Source of the DNA: an uncultured Bartonella sp.
GTDB lineage: Bacteria; Pseudomonadota; Alphaproteobacteria; Rhizobiales; Rhizobiaceae
Reading direction: 5' to 3'
DNA length: 64,000 nt
Assembly: GCA_945285915.1 (NCBI GenBank)
Contig: CALYQL010000003.1
Location: 1 to 64,000 of the forward strand
Translations under genes and position numbers: made by a program
Shown here: positions 39,453-48,850 of the stretch, in pieces
Numbering within the stretch: the stretch's first letter is position 1
Layout of the letters: each line of letters starts with the position of its first letter
Notes under the pieces: model-generated
Told to the model about the DNA's origin: nothing
Database searches by the model: none
The model's input: only the letters and a program-made list of their open reading frames with translations

Positions 39453-41432
39453 CTAGTCTCTTGACAACGCAGCAACAGGATCAAGCTTAGAAGCATTTCG
39501 TGCCGGAAGAAAACCGAAACCAATACCGATAAGCGTAGAAAATATGAAAGCGATCATAATAGAACCTGTAGAATAGACAAGTTTAAATGGAGCCCCACTC
39601 ACCGCAAAAATCCAACCAACTGATAAACCAAATAGAATTCCCAATGCCCCGCCAATAAGGCATACTAATATGGATTCGATGAGAAACTGTTGCAATATAT
39701 CGCTCTGCCTTGCACCAACTGCCATACGGACACCAATTTCATTGATCCGCTCGGAAACAGTGACAAGCATAATATTCATTACGCCAATACCACCGACCAA
39801 AAGTGAGATAAAAGCAATTGATGCGACCAGCAAAGTCAATACGCGTGTACTCGCCATAACCTGCTCACGAAATTCATCCGAATTACGAATGAAGAAATCT
39901 TCAGCACCATGGCGCATAATGAGAAAGCGTTTAACTGCTTCCTCTGCCAATCGAGAATCGACATTATCGGCCACTTTTAAGGTGATTGAGCGCACTGTGT
40001 TGTTGCCTAAAAACCTAGTTTGTACTGTTGTATAGGGCAGATAAAATTGCAATGTATCGGATTTCGGCCCCATTTGTTGCAGCTCAATAACACCCACTAT
40101 ACGTGTCGGTACCTTTCCTACCAGAACGACTTTGCCAATAGGGCTATCATGTGTATCAGGAAATAATGTTGTAACAGCCTGTTTTTCAATTACCAATTCA
40201 GTTGTACGAGCTAAAACGCTTTCCCCGTCAAATAATTTTCCCTCAACAAGTTTAGCTCCTTGTGCCGTAAAATATTGGTCACTCACACCATACACAGTAA
40301 CATTCGATTCCAATGAACCATAACGAACAGTGGTAGACGTTGTTACAGTTGGAGTTACACCATCCGCATAAGGTTGTTGGGAAAGTGCCACTGCATCGGA
40401 ATCAACCAATGTCGTTACTTTCCCGGATCGCATGTCTGCAAAGCTTTTGCCTGCAAAGATATTGAGTGTATTGCTGCCTAAACTATTGATGTTTTCCAAT
40501 ATTTGTTTTTGCGTTCCATTACCAAGGGCCACCATGGAAACCACTGCGGCAATGCCAATAATAACGCCAAGCATTGTCAAAAAAGTTCTCATACGATGCG
40601 CATTCATGGACAGCAAGGCCATACGGAAAGCTTCATGAAACCGATCTAGAAAAGAGCGAATTAACCCAATTTTTCTCGTACTAAAAACTTCTGTTGCAAC
40701 ATCATCTGCGCGCCCTGTTGCCAACTCTGTTGGCTTATTTGGTCTATCTGATAAAATCTCACCATCACTGATTTCAATAATTCGTTCCGCTTTTCGCGCA
40801 ACGGACATATCATGCGTGACAATGATAATCGTACGACCTTCGGCATGAATTTCTTCGAGTATTCGTAAAACTTCCTCACCACTAGTGCGATCAAGCGCAC
40901 CGGTAGGTTCATCTGCCAAAATTACTTCAGCATTATTCATGAGCGCACGGGCAATCGATACGCGTTGCTGTTGACCACCTGAAAGCTGCCCGGGTCTATG
41001 ATGGATACGTTCCCCCATACCCAATCGTTGCAGAAGCGCTGCAGCACGCTTTTCACGTTCTGATGGAGAGCGTCCGGCATAAATAGCTGGAATTTCAACG
41101 TTATCCAGTGCAGTCAATTCGCTAAGCAAATGATAGCGTTGAAAAATAAATCCGAAATGATCTCTTCTCAAACTTGAAAGTTGATCAGCATTGAGTTGAG
41201 AGGTTTCTTTCCCTGAAACACGATAACTTCCTGCACTCGGTCTATCAAGGCAACCCAATATATTCATTAATGTGGATTTACCTGAGCCTGAAGCCCCAAC
41301 GATAGCGACCATTTCACCGCGTTTTATAGTCAGGTTTATACCTTTTAAGATTCGTACTGTCGATTCACCTGCTGGAAACTCACGGATAACGTCTTGCAGA
41401 ACAATAACGGCTTCGTCTTGATTGTTTTCCAT
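39453..41432 (-). CDS. macB: MacB-type ABC efflux ATPase/permease
   Basis: A 659-residue fused ATPase and permease. The ABC domain has Walker A GASGSGKS (46-53), signature LSGGQQQRVSIARALM and Walker B VILADEPTGALD. A helix near residue 290 (FLTMLGVIIGIAAVVSMVAL) leads to a large periplasmic MacB core domain, then three C-terminal helices of the FtsX type. It works as a mechanotransmission pump, driving export of macrolides, peptides or siderophore-like compounds through MacA and an outer-membrane channel. The substrate is unknown. It begins three bases past macA. Confidence 0.94.
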   Translation of the reverse strand: MENNQDEAVIVLQDVIREFPAGESTVRILKGINLTIKRGEMVAIVGASGSGKSTLMNILGCLDRPSAGSYRVSGKETSQLNADQLSSLRRDHFGFIFQRYHLLSELTALDNVEIPAIYAGRSPSEREKRAAALLQRLGMGERIHHRPGQLSGGQQQRVSIARALMNNAEVILADEPTGALDRTSGEEVLRILEEIHAEGRTIIIVTHDMSVARKAERIIEISDGEILSDRPNKPTELATGRADDVATEVFSTRKIGLIRSFLDRFHEAFRMALLSMNAHRMRTFLTMLGVIIGIAAVVSMVALGNGTQKQILENINSLGSNTLNIFAGKSFADMRSGKVTTLVDSDAVALSQQPYADGVTPTVTTSTTVRYGSLESNVTVYGVSDQYFTAQGAKLVEGKLFDGESVLARTTELVIEKQAVTTLFPDTHDSPIGKVVLVGKVPTRIVGVIELQQMGPKSDTLQFYLPYTTVQTRFLGNNTVRSITLKVADNVDSRLAEEAVKRFLIMRHGAEDFFIRNSDEFREQVMASTRVLTLLVASIAFISLLVGGIGVMNIMLVTVSERINEIGVRMAVGARQSDILQQFLIESILVCLIGGALGILFGLSVGWIFAVSGAPFKLVYSTGSIMIAFIFSTLIGIGFGFLPARNASKLDPVAALSRD

Positions 41433-41435
41433 GTT

Positions 41436-42644
41436 TTAAAACGGCCCTACCCGATGACGATTACCAGAAGGAGCACCGGTCGGCACATTTGCGCCGTTAC
41501 TAACACCGGTTACAACTGTTTCACCTTCCTTAAGACCAGATAAAATCTCAACCATGACTTTGTTGTTCAGCCCAGTTTCGACATTACGTGACTGTAAATT
41601 ACCGTCTTTACCAAGAACTTGCACGACCGCATTTTTCCCAGACACATTGTTTAACGCGTCTGTTGGTATCAGCAATGCATTCTTGGCTCGGCCTAAAATT
41701 ATATGCACCTCAGCTGTCATATACGTTCTCAAAACGCCATCATCATTCGGAACATTAAAGGTTCCGTTATAATAAATTGCCGATGAGGTTGACGAACTGG
41801 ACGATGCACTTGCAGAAGAATTGAAACTAATATCGTTACGAATGGATTCGGGCGCTGGTTCTATCTTCTCTAAATGGCTTTCATAACGTCTGGTTCGATT
41901 ACCAAGAACGTTAAAGTAAAGCTCTTGCTGCGGCTTAACATTGATAACGTCTGCTTCCGATATTTCTGCTCTCACTGTCATAACAGACAAATCACCAAGA
42001 ATAACGATAGTTGGCGCAGATTGTACGGCGTTTACGTTTTGCCCTTCCTGCACAACAGTTGCAAGCACTGTACCATCTGACGGCGCCGTAACACGCGTAT
42101 ATCCTAAATTGACTTCAGCAGTCTGCACATCAACTTCTGCCTGAACAATTTGAGCCTTTAACTGGTCAATTTGTGCTTCACGTACCTTAACTTGAGCATT
42201 AGCATCGTCAAAATCGGCACGAGAAACAGCATGTGTGGAAATCATATTTTGCTGACGCGCCATATTCTGTTTTGCCAAAACCAGTTGGGCTTCTTGCTCT
42301 GCAAGTTTACCTTTGTAATTTGCGAGTGCTGCCTGCTTACTTTTTAATTCATTTTGCTGAGTCGTCGGGTCAATTTCTGCTAATAAATCACCCTCTTTTA
42401 CGACACTACCCGGTTGAACCTTTAACGAGATAATTCTACCCGTAGCACGCGCACCAACTGCAACCAATCGGTGCGGTTTTATTGTTCCATTTGCCAACAC
42501 ACTGACTTCGATATCCCCACGTTTAACTTTGGAGGTCATATAAGTTGGTTGAACAGATGAAAAAAATGCAGAGCGCACCCACCCAAAAAGCACGATAAGG
42601 GCAATCACAACTATAATAATTGTAACCGGTTTTTTCTTTGTCAT
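41436..42644 (-). CDS. macA: MacA-type periplasmic adaptor
   Basis: A 402-residue membrane fusion protein with one N-terminal helix (about 5-27), a lipoyl domain split around an alpha-hairpin (KPHRLVAVGARATGRIISLKVQPGSVVKEGDLLAEID ... GYTRVTAPSDGTVLATVVQEGQNV), and a beta-barrel and membrane-proximal domain. A Ser-rich insert (SSASASSSSSTSSAIYYNG) near residue 280 is unusual low-complexity sequence. It bridges MacB and the outer-membrane factor encoded just upstream, whose stop it overlaps by four bases. Confidence 0.93.
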   Translation of the reverse strand: MTKKKPVTIIIVVIALIVLFGWVRSAFFSSVQPTYMTSKVKRGDIEVSVLANGTIKPHRLVAVGARATGRIISLKVQPGSVVKEGDLLAEIDPTTQQNELKSKQAALANYKGKLAEQEAQLVLAKQNMARQQNMISTHAVSRADFDDANAQVKVREAQIDQLKAQIVQAEVDVQTAEVNLGYTRVTAPSDGTVLATVVQEGQNVNAVQSAPTIVILGDLSVMTVRAEISEADVINVKPQQELYFNVLGNRTRRYESHLEKIEPAPESIRNDISFNSSASASSSSSTSSAIYYNGTFNVPNDDGVLRTYMTAEVHIILGRAKNALLIPTDALNNVSGKNAVVQVLGKDGNLQSRNVETGLNNKVMVEILSGLKEGETVVTGVSNGANVPTGAPSGNRHRVGPF

Positions 42645-44131
42645 CGTGTTTTACTCTCTGCTTGAACTGTTTTTATATGAGGGCCTGTATAACCATCGAC
42701 TATTTCAGGATGTGAAACATCTATGGCTCCATCCCAGCCACCCCCTAATGCTTTCATTAAAGCAATATAGTCTGTCGTAATGGCAACTTTACTTTCGATC
42801 AGTGATTGTTCTGACGAATAATGCGAACGTTCTGCATTCAACAATTCAAGAAAACTTGTGTTTCCATTTTGATAAAGTGAACGCGATAATGCGAGTGCCT
42901 TTGAATATGCATTCGCCGATTCTGTCAATTTTATAGAGCGCTGCTTTTCTTTTTTCACTGAAACCAACGCATTCTCAACATCTTCCAACGCACTAAGAAC
43001 AGCACTACGATAAACAATAAAGGATTGATCTCGTTGAGCCTTTGCTACTTCTACAGCTGCTATACGTTGCCCTCCGTGGAAAATTGGCACACTCACGCCT
43101 GGACCAAATGACCAACTGATTGTTGAACTTTTTCCCAACTGTCCGGGTTGCGTCGCAGCAGTTGAAATATTTCCTGTTAAAGTAACCGATGGATAACGGT
43201 CTGCTTCTTTCTGTCCAATACGCGCTGTCGCTTGGGCATATTGTCTCTCAGCCAAGCGCACATCTGGACGTGTCAAAAGAATATCTGCAGGTACACCAGA
43301 AGGAATTGGCCATTTAGGCTGCGGAATATTGCCATTCTTCATCAATATATCATTTAATGCTGTTGGACTTTGACCTGTCAAAACAGACAAACGATGTATT
43401 GTCGTGGCCAAATTAGCTTCCATTTGCGGGATGCCAGCTTCGGTGCTAGCCGCCTGACCTTCAGCATTTGACACGTCCAACTGCGAAACAGCTCCAGCCG
43501 CAAACTTATCTTTTGTTAGCTGTGCCGTACGTCTTTGTGATGCTGCAGTCCGTTTTGCAAGTACGATTTTCTGCTGCAAACCACGCATTTCAGTATAATT
43601 AGTGGCAACATCGCCAATAAGTGTAAGCATAGTGGCGCGCATATCTTCTTTCGCACCATCCAATCCATATTTTGCTGCTTCCACAGAGCGGCGATTCGCA
43701 CCAAATAAATCTATCTCCCAACTGGAATCCAAACCACCACGATATTGGCTTCGTTCTGGTCCACCGGACGATTTATTACGATTACCCGATGCCGAACCAT
43801 CAAGACTTGGATAGAGTGTTCCAGTTACTTGTGAAAGACTTGCACGTGCCTCTCTTACTCTTGCCTTTGCTGATGCAACATCGTTGTTTCCCGCAATTGC
43901 ATCTGTTATAATTTTATCAAGTATAGGGTCATTCAAGCGTCGCCACCAACCAGCCAATTCTGGCGGGGTTGAAGGCGTTTCACGTGAATCGGTATTCCAT
44001 TTGGATGCTACATTGAATATTGGCTTCTGATAATCCGGTCCAACGAGGCAACCTGATAATACCAATAAGCACGAAAATACAGAAACGCATAATGGCAGTT
44101 TACCAGCATTCTTTTTATAATGGTTCTGCAT
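42641..44131 (-). CDS. NodT-family outer-membrane efflux lipoprotein
   Basis: A 496-residue RND/NodT-type outer-membrane factor (TolC superfamily). The signal ends in LSGC with C28 as the lipidated residue, followed by LVGPDYQKPIFNV, the standard NodT opening. Two OEP repeats give the alpha-barrel hairpins; GVPADILLTRPDVRLAERQYAQATARIGQKEADRYPSVTL is the conserved middle. It completes a full tripartite pump with MacA and MacB and is the first gene of the operon. It might also serve EmrAB, which lacks its own channel. Confidence 0.93.
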   Translation of the reverse strand: MQNHYKKNAGKLPLCVSVFSCLLVLSGCLVGPDYQKPIFNVASKWNTDSRETPSTPPELAGWWRRLNDPILDKIITDAIAGNNDVASAKARVREARASLSQVTGTLYPSLDGSASGNRNKSSGGPERSQYRGGLDSSWEIDLFGANRRSVEAAKYGLDGAKEDMRATMLTLIGDVATNYTEMRGLQQKIVLAKRTAASQRRTAQLTKDKFAAGAVSQLDVSNAEGQAASTEAGIPQMEANLATTIHRLSVLTGQSPTALNDILMKNGNIPQPKWPIPSGVPADILLTRPDVRLAERQYAQATARIGQKEADRYPSVTLTGNISTAATQPGQLGKSSTISWSFGPGVSVPIFHGGQRIAAVEVAKAQRDQSFIVYRSAVLSALEDVENALVSVKKEKQRSIKLTESANAYSKALALSRSLYQNGNTSFLELLNAERSHYSSEQSLIESKVAITTDYIALMKALGGGWDGAIDVSHPEIVDGYTGPHIKTVQAESKTR

Positions 44132-44289
44132 TATTTCTCCTGCACGTCTTTAGACATCATATTCGTTTACCGAACATGAAATGCTTTTATCGCGCCTTAT
44201 ATTTCATAATCGCGTTCAGAAATCTTGTGAAATTTTGTTCATGTTACGGAAAAATCAAGAGCAATCGTACAATGAAAAGCTGTTCATCT

Positions 44290-45096
44290 TTATGCAATAT
44301 CAAACAGCATCATGACTGGCACATGATCTGAAGGCTTTTCCCACCCTCTTGCCTTCGTCATTATTTCCATCTCTTTAATATGATGAGAAAGATCAGGCGA
44401 TGACCAAATATGATCTAAACGGCGCCCACGATTTGACGTTTCCCAATCCTTGGCGCGGTAACTCCACCAAGTATAAATCTTTTCTGGTTCTGGTATCTTT
44501 TTTCGCATCAAGTCAACCCAACCACCTTCAGCACATAAGGCTTTTAATGTATCGGTCTCAATTGGTGTATGGCTTACTATTTTTAGCAATTGCTTATGTG
44601 ACCACACGTCATTTTCAAATGGTGCAATATTGAGATCACCAACCAATATTGAAGAATATCCATCTCCCATATCAGCTTTTATAGCTTTCATTTCCTCCAA
44701 AAAATCAAGTTTATGCTGAAATTTCGGATTAATCTCTGGATCAGGCTCGTCACCACCAGCTGGTACATAAAAATTATGAACCCTGATTATTTTTTCCCCG
44801 GCATGAACAGTTACAGCAACGTGTCGGCAATCTTCTTTACCACAAAAGTTGGTTTTATTAACTGATGTAAATGGACGGCGGGATAATGTAGCAACACCGT
44901 GATAGCCTTTTTGTCCGTTTACAGCGATATGTTCATACCCAATTGCCTGCAATGCTTTAAATGGAAATTTATCATCGGGACATTTGGTTTCTTGCAAACA
45001 TAATATCTCTGGTTTTGCTTCTTGTAAAAAATCGAGGACGATCGGTAAACGCAAACGAACAGAATTAATATTCCAAGTGGCAACTGAAAAACTCAT
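44290..45096 (-). CDS. xthA: Exodeoxyribonuclease III
   Basis: A 268-residue AP endonuclease/3' exonuclease of the ExoIII family used in base excision repair. The motifs WNINSVRLR, LQETK (metal Glu), NFYVPAGGDEPDPE, VGDLNIAP and SDHVPVMMLFD (catalytic His) are all present. It lies between the mac operon and lolA on the same strand, with gaps of 160 and nearly 400 bp, so it is probably transcribed alone. Confidence 0.95.
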   Translation of the reverse strand: MSFSVATWNINSVRLRLPIVLDFLQEAKPEILCLQETKCPDDKFPFKALQAIGYEHIAVNGQKGYHGVATLSRRPFTSVNKTNFCGKEDCRHVAVTVHAGEKIIRVHNFYVPAGGDEPDPEINPKFQHKLDFLEEMKAIKADMGDGYSSILVGDLNIAPFENDVWSHKQLLKIVSHTPIETDTLKALCAEGGWVDLMRKKIPEPEKIYTWWSYRAKDWETSNRGRRLDHIWSSPDLSHHIKEMEIMTKARGWEKPSDHVPVMMLFDIA

Positions 45097-45483
45097 CCAA
45101 CGACAACCTTCAATAGGAAATGATAGCCTATCTTCTCATAGTCGCAAATGAAGGTAAAATCCAGTAACTCCCGCGTAATTCACTTCTGGCGGCAATATGG
45201 GATATCTCTAAACAGTGTTATTAACTTATGATATAGTGCATATCACTGTGCATAGAACGGCTCTATGTCATATCCTCAATCATTACATAAATAAGTAAGT
45301 TAAGAGCTTTCGTACCCAAATACGGCAAAATATGACCTACAAAATGCTTATAGCTTAAATGAGCCTTTTATTTTTCTCACATTGTGGTTCATTTGGCAAA
45401 AAGAAATAGAGCAATTTCAAATGAATATTTTAAAACCAGGATACCCTAACTTTGATATGGATTTCCGGCGATATTCAAAATAC
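45097..45483. other. Gene-free region between lolA and xthA
   Basis: About 390 bp holding the xthA promoter and the 3' flank of lolA. A short plus-strand open frame runs from 45382 into lolA in the opposite sense, but it has no ribosome-binding site or protein-like features. I see no RNA gene, regulator box or clear terminator. Confidence 0.5.
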
Positions 45484-46128
45484 CTAGTTGCGGTTCCTTT
45501 TCATAGCAATACGTTGATAAGGTATATCAAACATTCCTTGAGCGAATCTGACACCAACACGAACATTGGTAACTTGAACTGTTGTTTCCAAATTTTGCTG
45601 ATCAACAATTGTCCATTGCCTTAGCTCATAAGTTTTTGAATCAAAGATCATGCGGATCTGGCCTTTACCTAAACTTTTATCGGCCAAAATGATCGTAGTT
45701 GCGCCTTTATCCTCATTAACCCCCAAGAGCTTACCATCTGATAGATCTATTTTGGTATCAAGCAGCATTTTCATTGGCGTTTGTGATAATTGATAAAGAG
45801 ACCATGTATCAAGTTTACGATTGTTAATCGCAACAGACTTTCCATCAGTTATGACACGAACTGGAGAATTTTTATAACTGAAACGAATTTTACCTGGCCG
45901 TTCAAGATAAAAAGTACCTTCTGTCATTTCGCCTTTTGGGCTAAACTGAACAAAGTCACCCGTCATTGTTTGAATTGCCGAAAAGTGATTGGCAATGTCT
46001 TGCGCATGAGCCGCTGCGTCTTGAGCCATAACATGCGTTGGCAAAACAACAGAAAATGCCAGATTCGTTGTAACCAATGTTCCAGCTAAAAATAATGCTT
46101 TAAAAGCAGATTTCATGTTATATTTCAT
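45484..46128 (-). CDS. lolA: Outer-membrane lipoprotein carrier protein LolA
   Basis: A 214-residue periplasmic chaperone that ferries lipoproteins to the outer membrane. A signal peptide covers about residues 1-35 (cleavage near VMA), and the mature half-barrel includes MTGDFVQFSPKGEMTEGTFYLERPGKIRFSYKNS, a typical LolA stretch. ATG 46128 has AGGAG eight bases upstream; an earlier in-frame start lacks it. It follows ftsK by about 100 bp on the same strand, a common order. Confidence 0.92.
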   Translation of the reverse strand: MKYNMKSAFKALFLAGTLVTTNLAFSVVLPTHVMAQDAAAHAQDIANHFSAIQTMTGDFVQFSPKGEMTEGTFYLERPGKIRFSYKNSPVRVITDGKSVAINNRKLDTWSLYQLSQTPMKMLLDTKIDLSDGKLLGVNEDKGATTIILADKSLGKGQIRMIFDSKTYELRQWTIVDQQNLETTVQVTNVRVGVRFAQGMFDIPYQRIAMKRNRN

Positions 46129-46232
46129 TGTTATTACTCCTGCTCTCACTATCGCAGTTTGCTATGGCATTACTATGGCTTTTAGACTTTGTATGCCTGA
46201 TTTATCAGTAAAATCTTTAATCCAAACATCGG

Positions 46233-48680
46233 CTAAAACGGAGTATCGTCCTCTGGAACGAGAATTTCACGTTTTCCAGCATGATTGGCAGGACTAATAA
46301 GCCCCTCTTCTTCCATGCGCTCTACTATTGAAGCGGCACGATTATATCCAATACCTAAACGGCGCTGTATATATGATGTTGATACTTTGCGGTCTCGTAA
46401 TATAACTGCGACAGCTTGGTCATAAGGGTCTTGGGACTCTTCAAAATGGCTTGCTCCACCTGAAATAGTATCCCCATCATCTGGTTCATCTTCTTCTGTA
46501 ACAGAATCAAGATAATTAGGTACACCTTGCGTTTTCAGATGTTGAACAATTTGTTCAACCTCTTCATCACCTACAAATGGGCCATGTACACGCTGAATAC
46601 GCCCGCCTCCCATCATGAACAACATATCACCTTGCCCGAGCAGATGTTCCGCACCTTGCTCCCCCAAGATTGTACGACTATCGATTTTCGAAGTAACCTG
46701 AAAAGAAATACGCGTAGGAAAGTTTGCCTTGATTGTTCCGGTAATAACATCAACAGATGGGCGTTGTGTTGCCATAATAACATGGATACCAGCGGCACGA
46801 GCCATTTGCGCCAAACGCTGTACGGCACCTTCAATATCTTTTCCGGCCACCATCATCAGATCTGCCATTTCGTCTATAATAACGACAATATATGGCATTG
46901 CGGCTATTTCGATAGTTTCTGTTTCATAAACAGGTTCACCGGTGTCACGATCAAAACCCGTCTGCACCGTACGCGAAAGAGCTTCGCCTTTTCTTTCTGC
47001 TTCTCTTACCCGTTCGTTAAAGCCATCAATATTGCGAACACCCACTTTTGCCATTTTGCGGTAGCGTTCTTCCATTTCGCGAACAGCCCATTTCAAAGCA
47101 ACCACAGCTTTTTTAGGATCTGTGACAACAGGTGTCAAAAGATGCGGAATACCGTCATATACAGATAATTCAAGCATCTTCGGATCAACCATAATGAGCC
47201 TACATTGCTCTGGGGTCATCCGGTAAAGCAACGATAAGATCATGGTGTTAATAGCGACCGATTTACCTGATCCGGTTGTACCGGCAACCAACAAATGCGG
47301 CATTTTTGCCAAATCTGCGATAACCGGTTCACCACCAATTGTTTTACCAAGTGCAAGGCCAAGCTTAGCTTTACTTTCATAAAAGTCACGCGTTTGCATG
47401 ATTTCGCGCAAGTAAACAACTTCCCGTGTCGGATTAGGAAGTTCTATTCCAATAACATTTCTACCAGGTATCACTGCCACACGTGCTGAAATTGCACTCA
47501 TGGAGCGGGCTATATCATCTGCCAGTCCGATAATACGAGACGATTTAATTCCGGGAGCAGGCTCAAATTCATATAATGTAACAACTGGTCCCGGTCGTGC
47601 ATTAATAACTTGTCCTTTAACACCAAAATCTTCCAGCACGCTTTCCAATTGTACTGCGTGTTCTTTTAAAATTTCGGGCGCCATAGACGGATTTTTTTCT
47701 ATAATCAGCGGCTGTGCTAAAAGATCAAGGCTGGGCAATTGAAACCCGCTGCTTTGAAACCTTGTAGATTTCTTCTGTGACGCTTGACGCTGTGGAGCCT
47801 CTTCTTCCTCTTCCTCCCAAGGTACCTCATTGCTTGGTTCCTGTTGCGCTGAAAAACTTGGTTCTGCTCTGCGACCGCTTAAATAACTATTCGCATAATC
47901 ATATGAACGTGGAGAGAAATTTGGCGGCGGACGACGAAATATCCGACAATATTCTGCCCGCAACAAATAAAAAAAGTGCATGGTACCGCCAAGCAAAGTT
48001 ACAATAAATCCAGCCCGAGCGGGTTGTTCTTCCTCTTCGTCAACGTCTTCTTGGTAACGAACTTTGCGTTTAGGTTTAGAAACGCGTTTGACTTTATTAC
48101 GCCCGACAACACCACCAGCGACAGCCGCTGACCAAAATGCCAATGGTCCTAATACGACGATGATAATTGTTGCTATAGCCACAGGTGGCACAGAGGATGA
48201 GAAACTATTGGCAAATGATAAAATTTTGTCACCAAAAACACCACCTAGTCCAATAGGCATTGGCCAATGGGCAAACGGCGGAATCAACGCAATTAAACCT
48301 GCAAAGCAAAATGCCGAAATAAGCCAGAAGAAAACTCTGTAGATCAGTCTACCAATATCTTTTTGTGCGATCAAAAGAATTGCCCAGAAAAAGGGAGGCA
48401 ATAAAGCAGCTACACTTGCCAAACCAAAAAATTGCATTGCAATATCTGCAAAAACAGCACCCGGCCATCCCATGATATTAGTAACAGGATTACTATTGGC
48501 ATAGCTTAAACAAGGATCTGCTACATTCCACGTTGCCAAAGCAGCTCCTGCAAGCGCAATAAGTACAAGAATGCCGATACCAATGAACGAGCCTATCTGT
48601 CTGGAAAACATCTCTACAAGACGCGGGCTTTGATACGCGCTGTCTGTAGTTATATCATAAGATGATGAATCCTGACGCAT
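46233..48680 (-). CDS. ftsK: DNA translocase FtsK
   Basis: An 815-residue septal DNA pump that clears and resolves chromosome termini at division. Four membrane helices occupy about residues 30-195; a short acidic/Gln-rich linker (EEEEEEAPQRQ) follows; the motor has Walker A GTTGSGKS near residue 470 and IVVIIDEMADLMMV; the C-terminal gamma winged helix (DRKVSTSYIQRRLGIGYNRAASIVERME) reads the KOPS sites. A CtrA-type box lies 64-82 bp upstream. The partner recombinase gene xerC lies in this window at 62.1 kb. Confidence 0.96.
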   Translation of the reverse strand: MRQDSSSYDITTDSAYQSPRLVEMFSRQIGSFIGIGILVLIALAGAALATWNVADPCLSYANSNPVTNIMGWPGAVFADIAMQFFGLASVAALLPPFFWAILLIAQKDIGRLIYRVFFWLISAFCFAGLIALIPPFAHWPMPIGLGGVFGDKILSFANSFSSSVPPVAIATIIIVVLGPLAFWSAAVAGGVVGRNKVKRVSKPKRKVRYQEDVDEEEEQPARAGFIVTLLGGTMHFFYLLRAEYCRIFRRPPPNFSPRSYDYANSYLSGRRAEPSFSAQQEPSNEVPWEEEEEEAPQRQASQKKSTRFQSSGFQLPSLDLLAQPLIIEKNPSMAPEILKEHAVQLESVLEDFGVKGQVINARPGPVVTLYEFEPAPGIKSSRIIGLADDIARSMSAISARVAVIPGRNVIGIELPNPTREVVYLREIMQTRDFYESKAKLGLALGKTIGGEPVIADLAKMPHLLVAGTTGSGKSVAINTMILSLLYRMTPEQCRLIMVDPKMLELSVYDGIPHLLTPVVTDPKKAVVALKWAVREMEERYRKMAKVGVRNIDGFNERVREAERKGEALSRTVQTGFDRDTGEPVYETETIEIAAMPYIVVIIDEMADLMMVAGKDIEGAVQRLAQMARAAGIHVIMATQRPSVDVITGTIKANFPTRISFQVTSKIDSRTILGEQGAEHLLGQGDMLFMMGGGRIQRVHGPFVGDEEVEQIVQHLKTQGVPNYLDSVTEEDEPDDGDTISGGASHFEESQDPYDQAVAVILRDRKVSTSYIQRRLGIGYNRAASIVERMEEEGLISPANHAGKREILVPEDDTPF

Positions 48681-48743
48681 GACTAAACCCGGATAAAAGA
48701 CGATAGCTCAATTCCATATCCGGAGTACTATACGGTGAGAGAG

Positions 48744-48762
48744 TTAACGGGCTATTAACCAT
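48744..48762 (+). promoter_or_regulatory. CtrA-type box upstream of ftsK
   Basis: TTAA-N7-TTAA with exact spacing and the extended half TTAACCAT, 64 bp before the ftsK ATG on the opposite strand. It is the second such site in the window in front of a division gene. Confidence 0.62.
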
Positions 48763-48803
48763 CACCACCTTTCACAAGCATGAAATAATCTTTCACATTT
48801 ATG

Positions 48804-48832
48804 AAAAAGCCCGCTGGCAAAGCGGGCTTTTT
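48804..48832. terminator. Strong terminator downstream of amtB
   Basis: A perfect 12-bp stem (AAAAAGCCCGCT/AGCGGGCTTTTT) with a 5-nt loop, about 20 bp past the amtB stop. The A/T-flanked stem can work in either direction. Confidence 0.9.
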
Positions 48833-48850
48833 TGCATCCTAACTTAAAAC

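Noticed and set aside
46527-47168. A 213-codon open frame antisense to ftsK
   Set aside because: It lies wholly within the conserved FtsK motor in the opposite sense, its translation is Cys/His/Phe-rich and unlike any family, and it has no ribosome-binding site.
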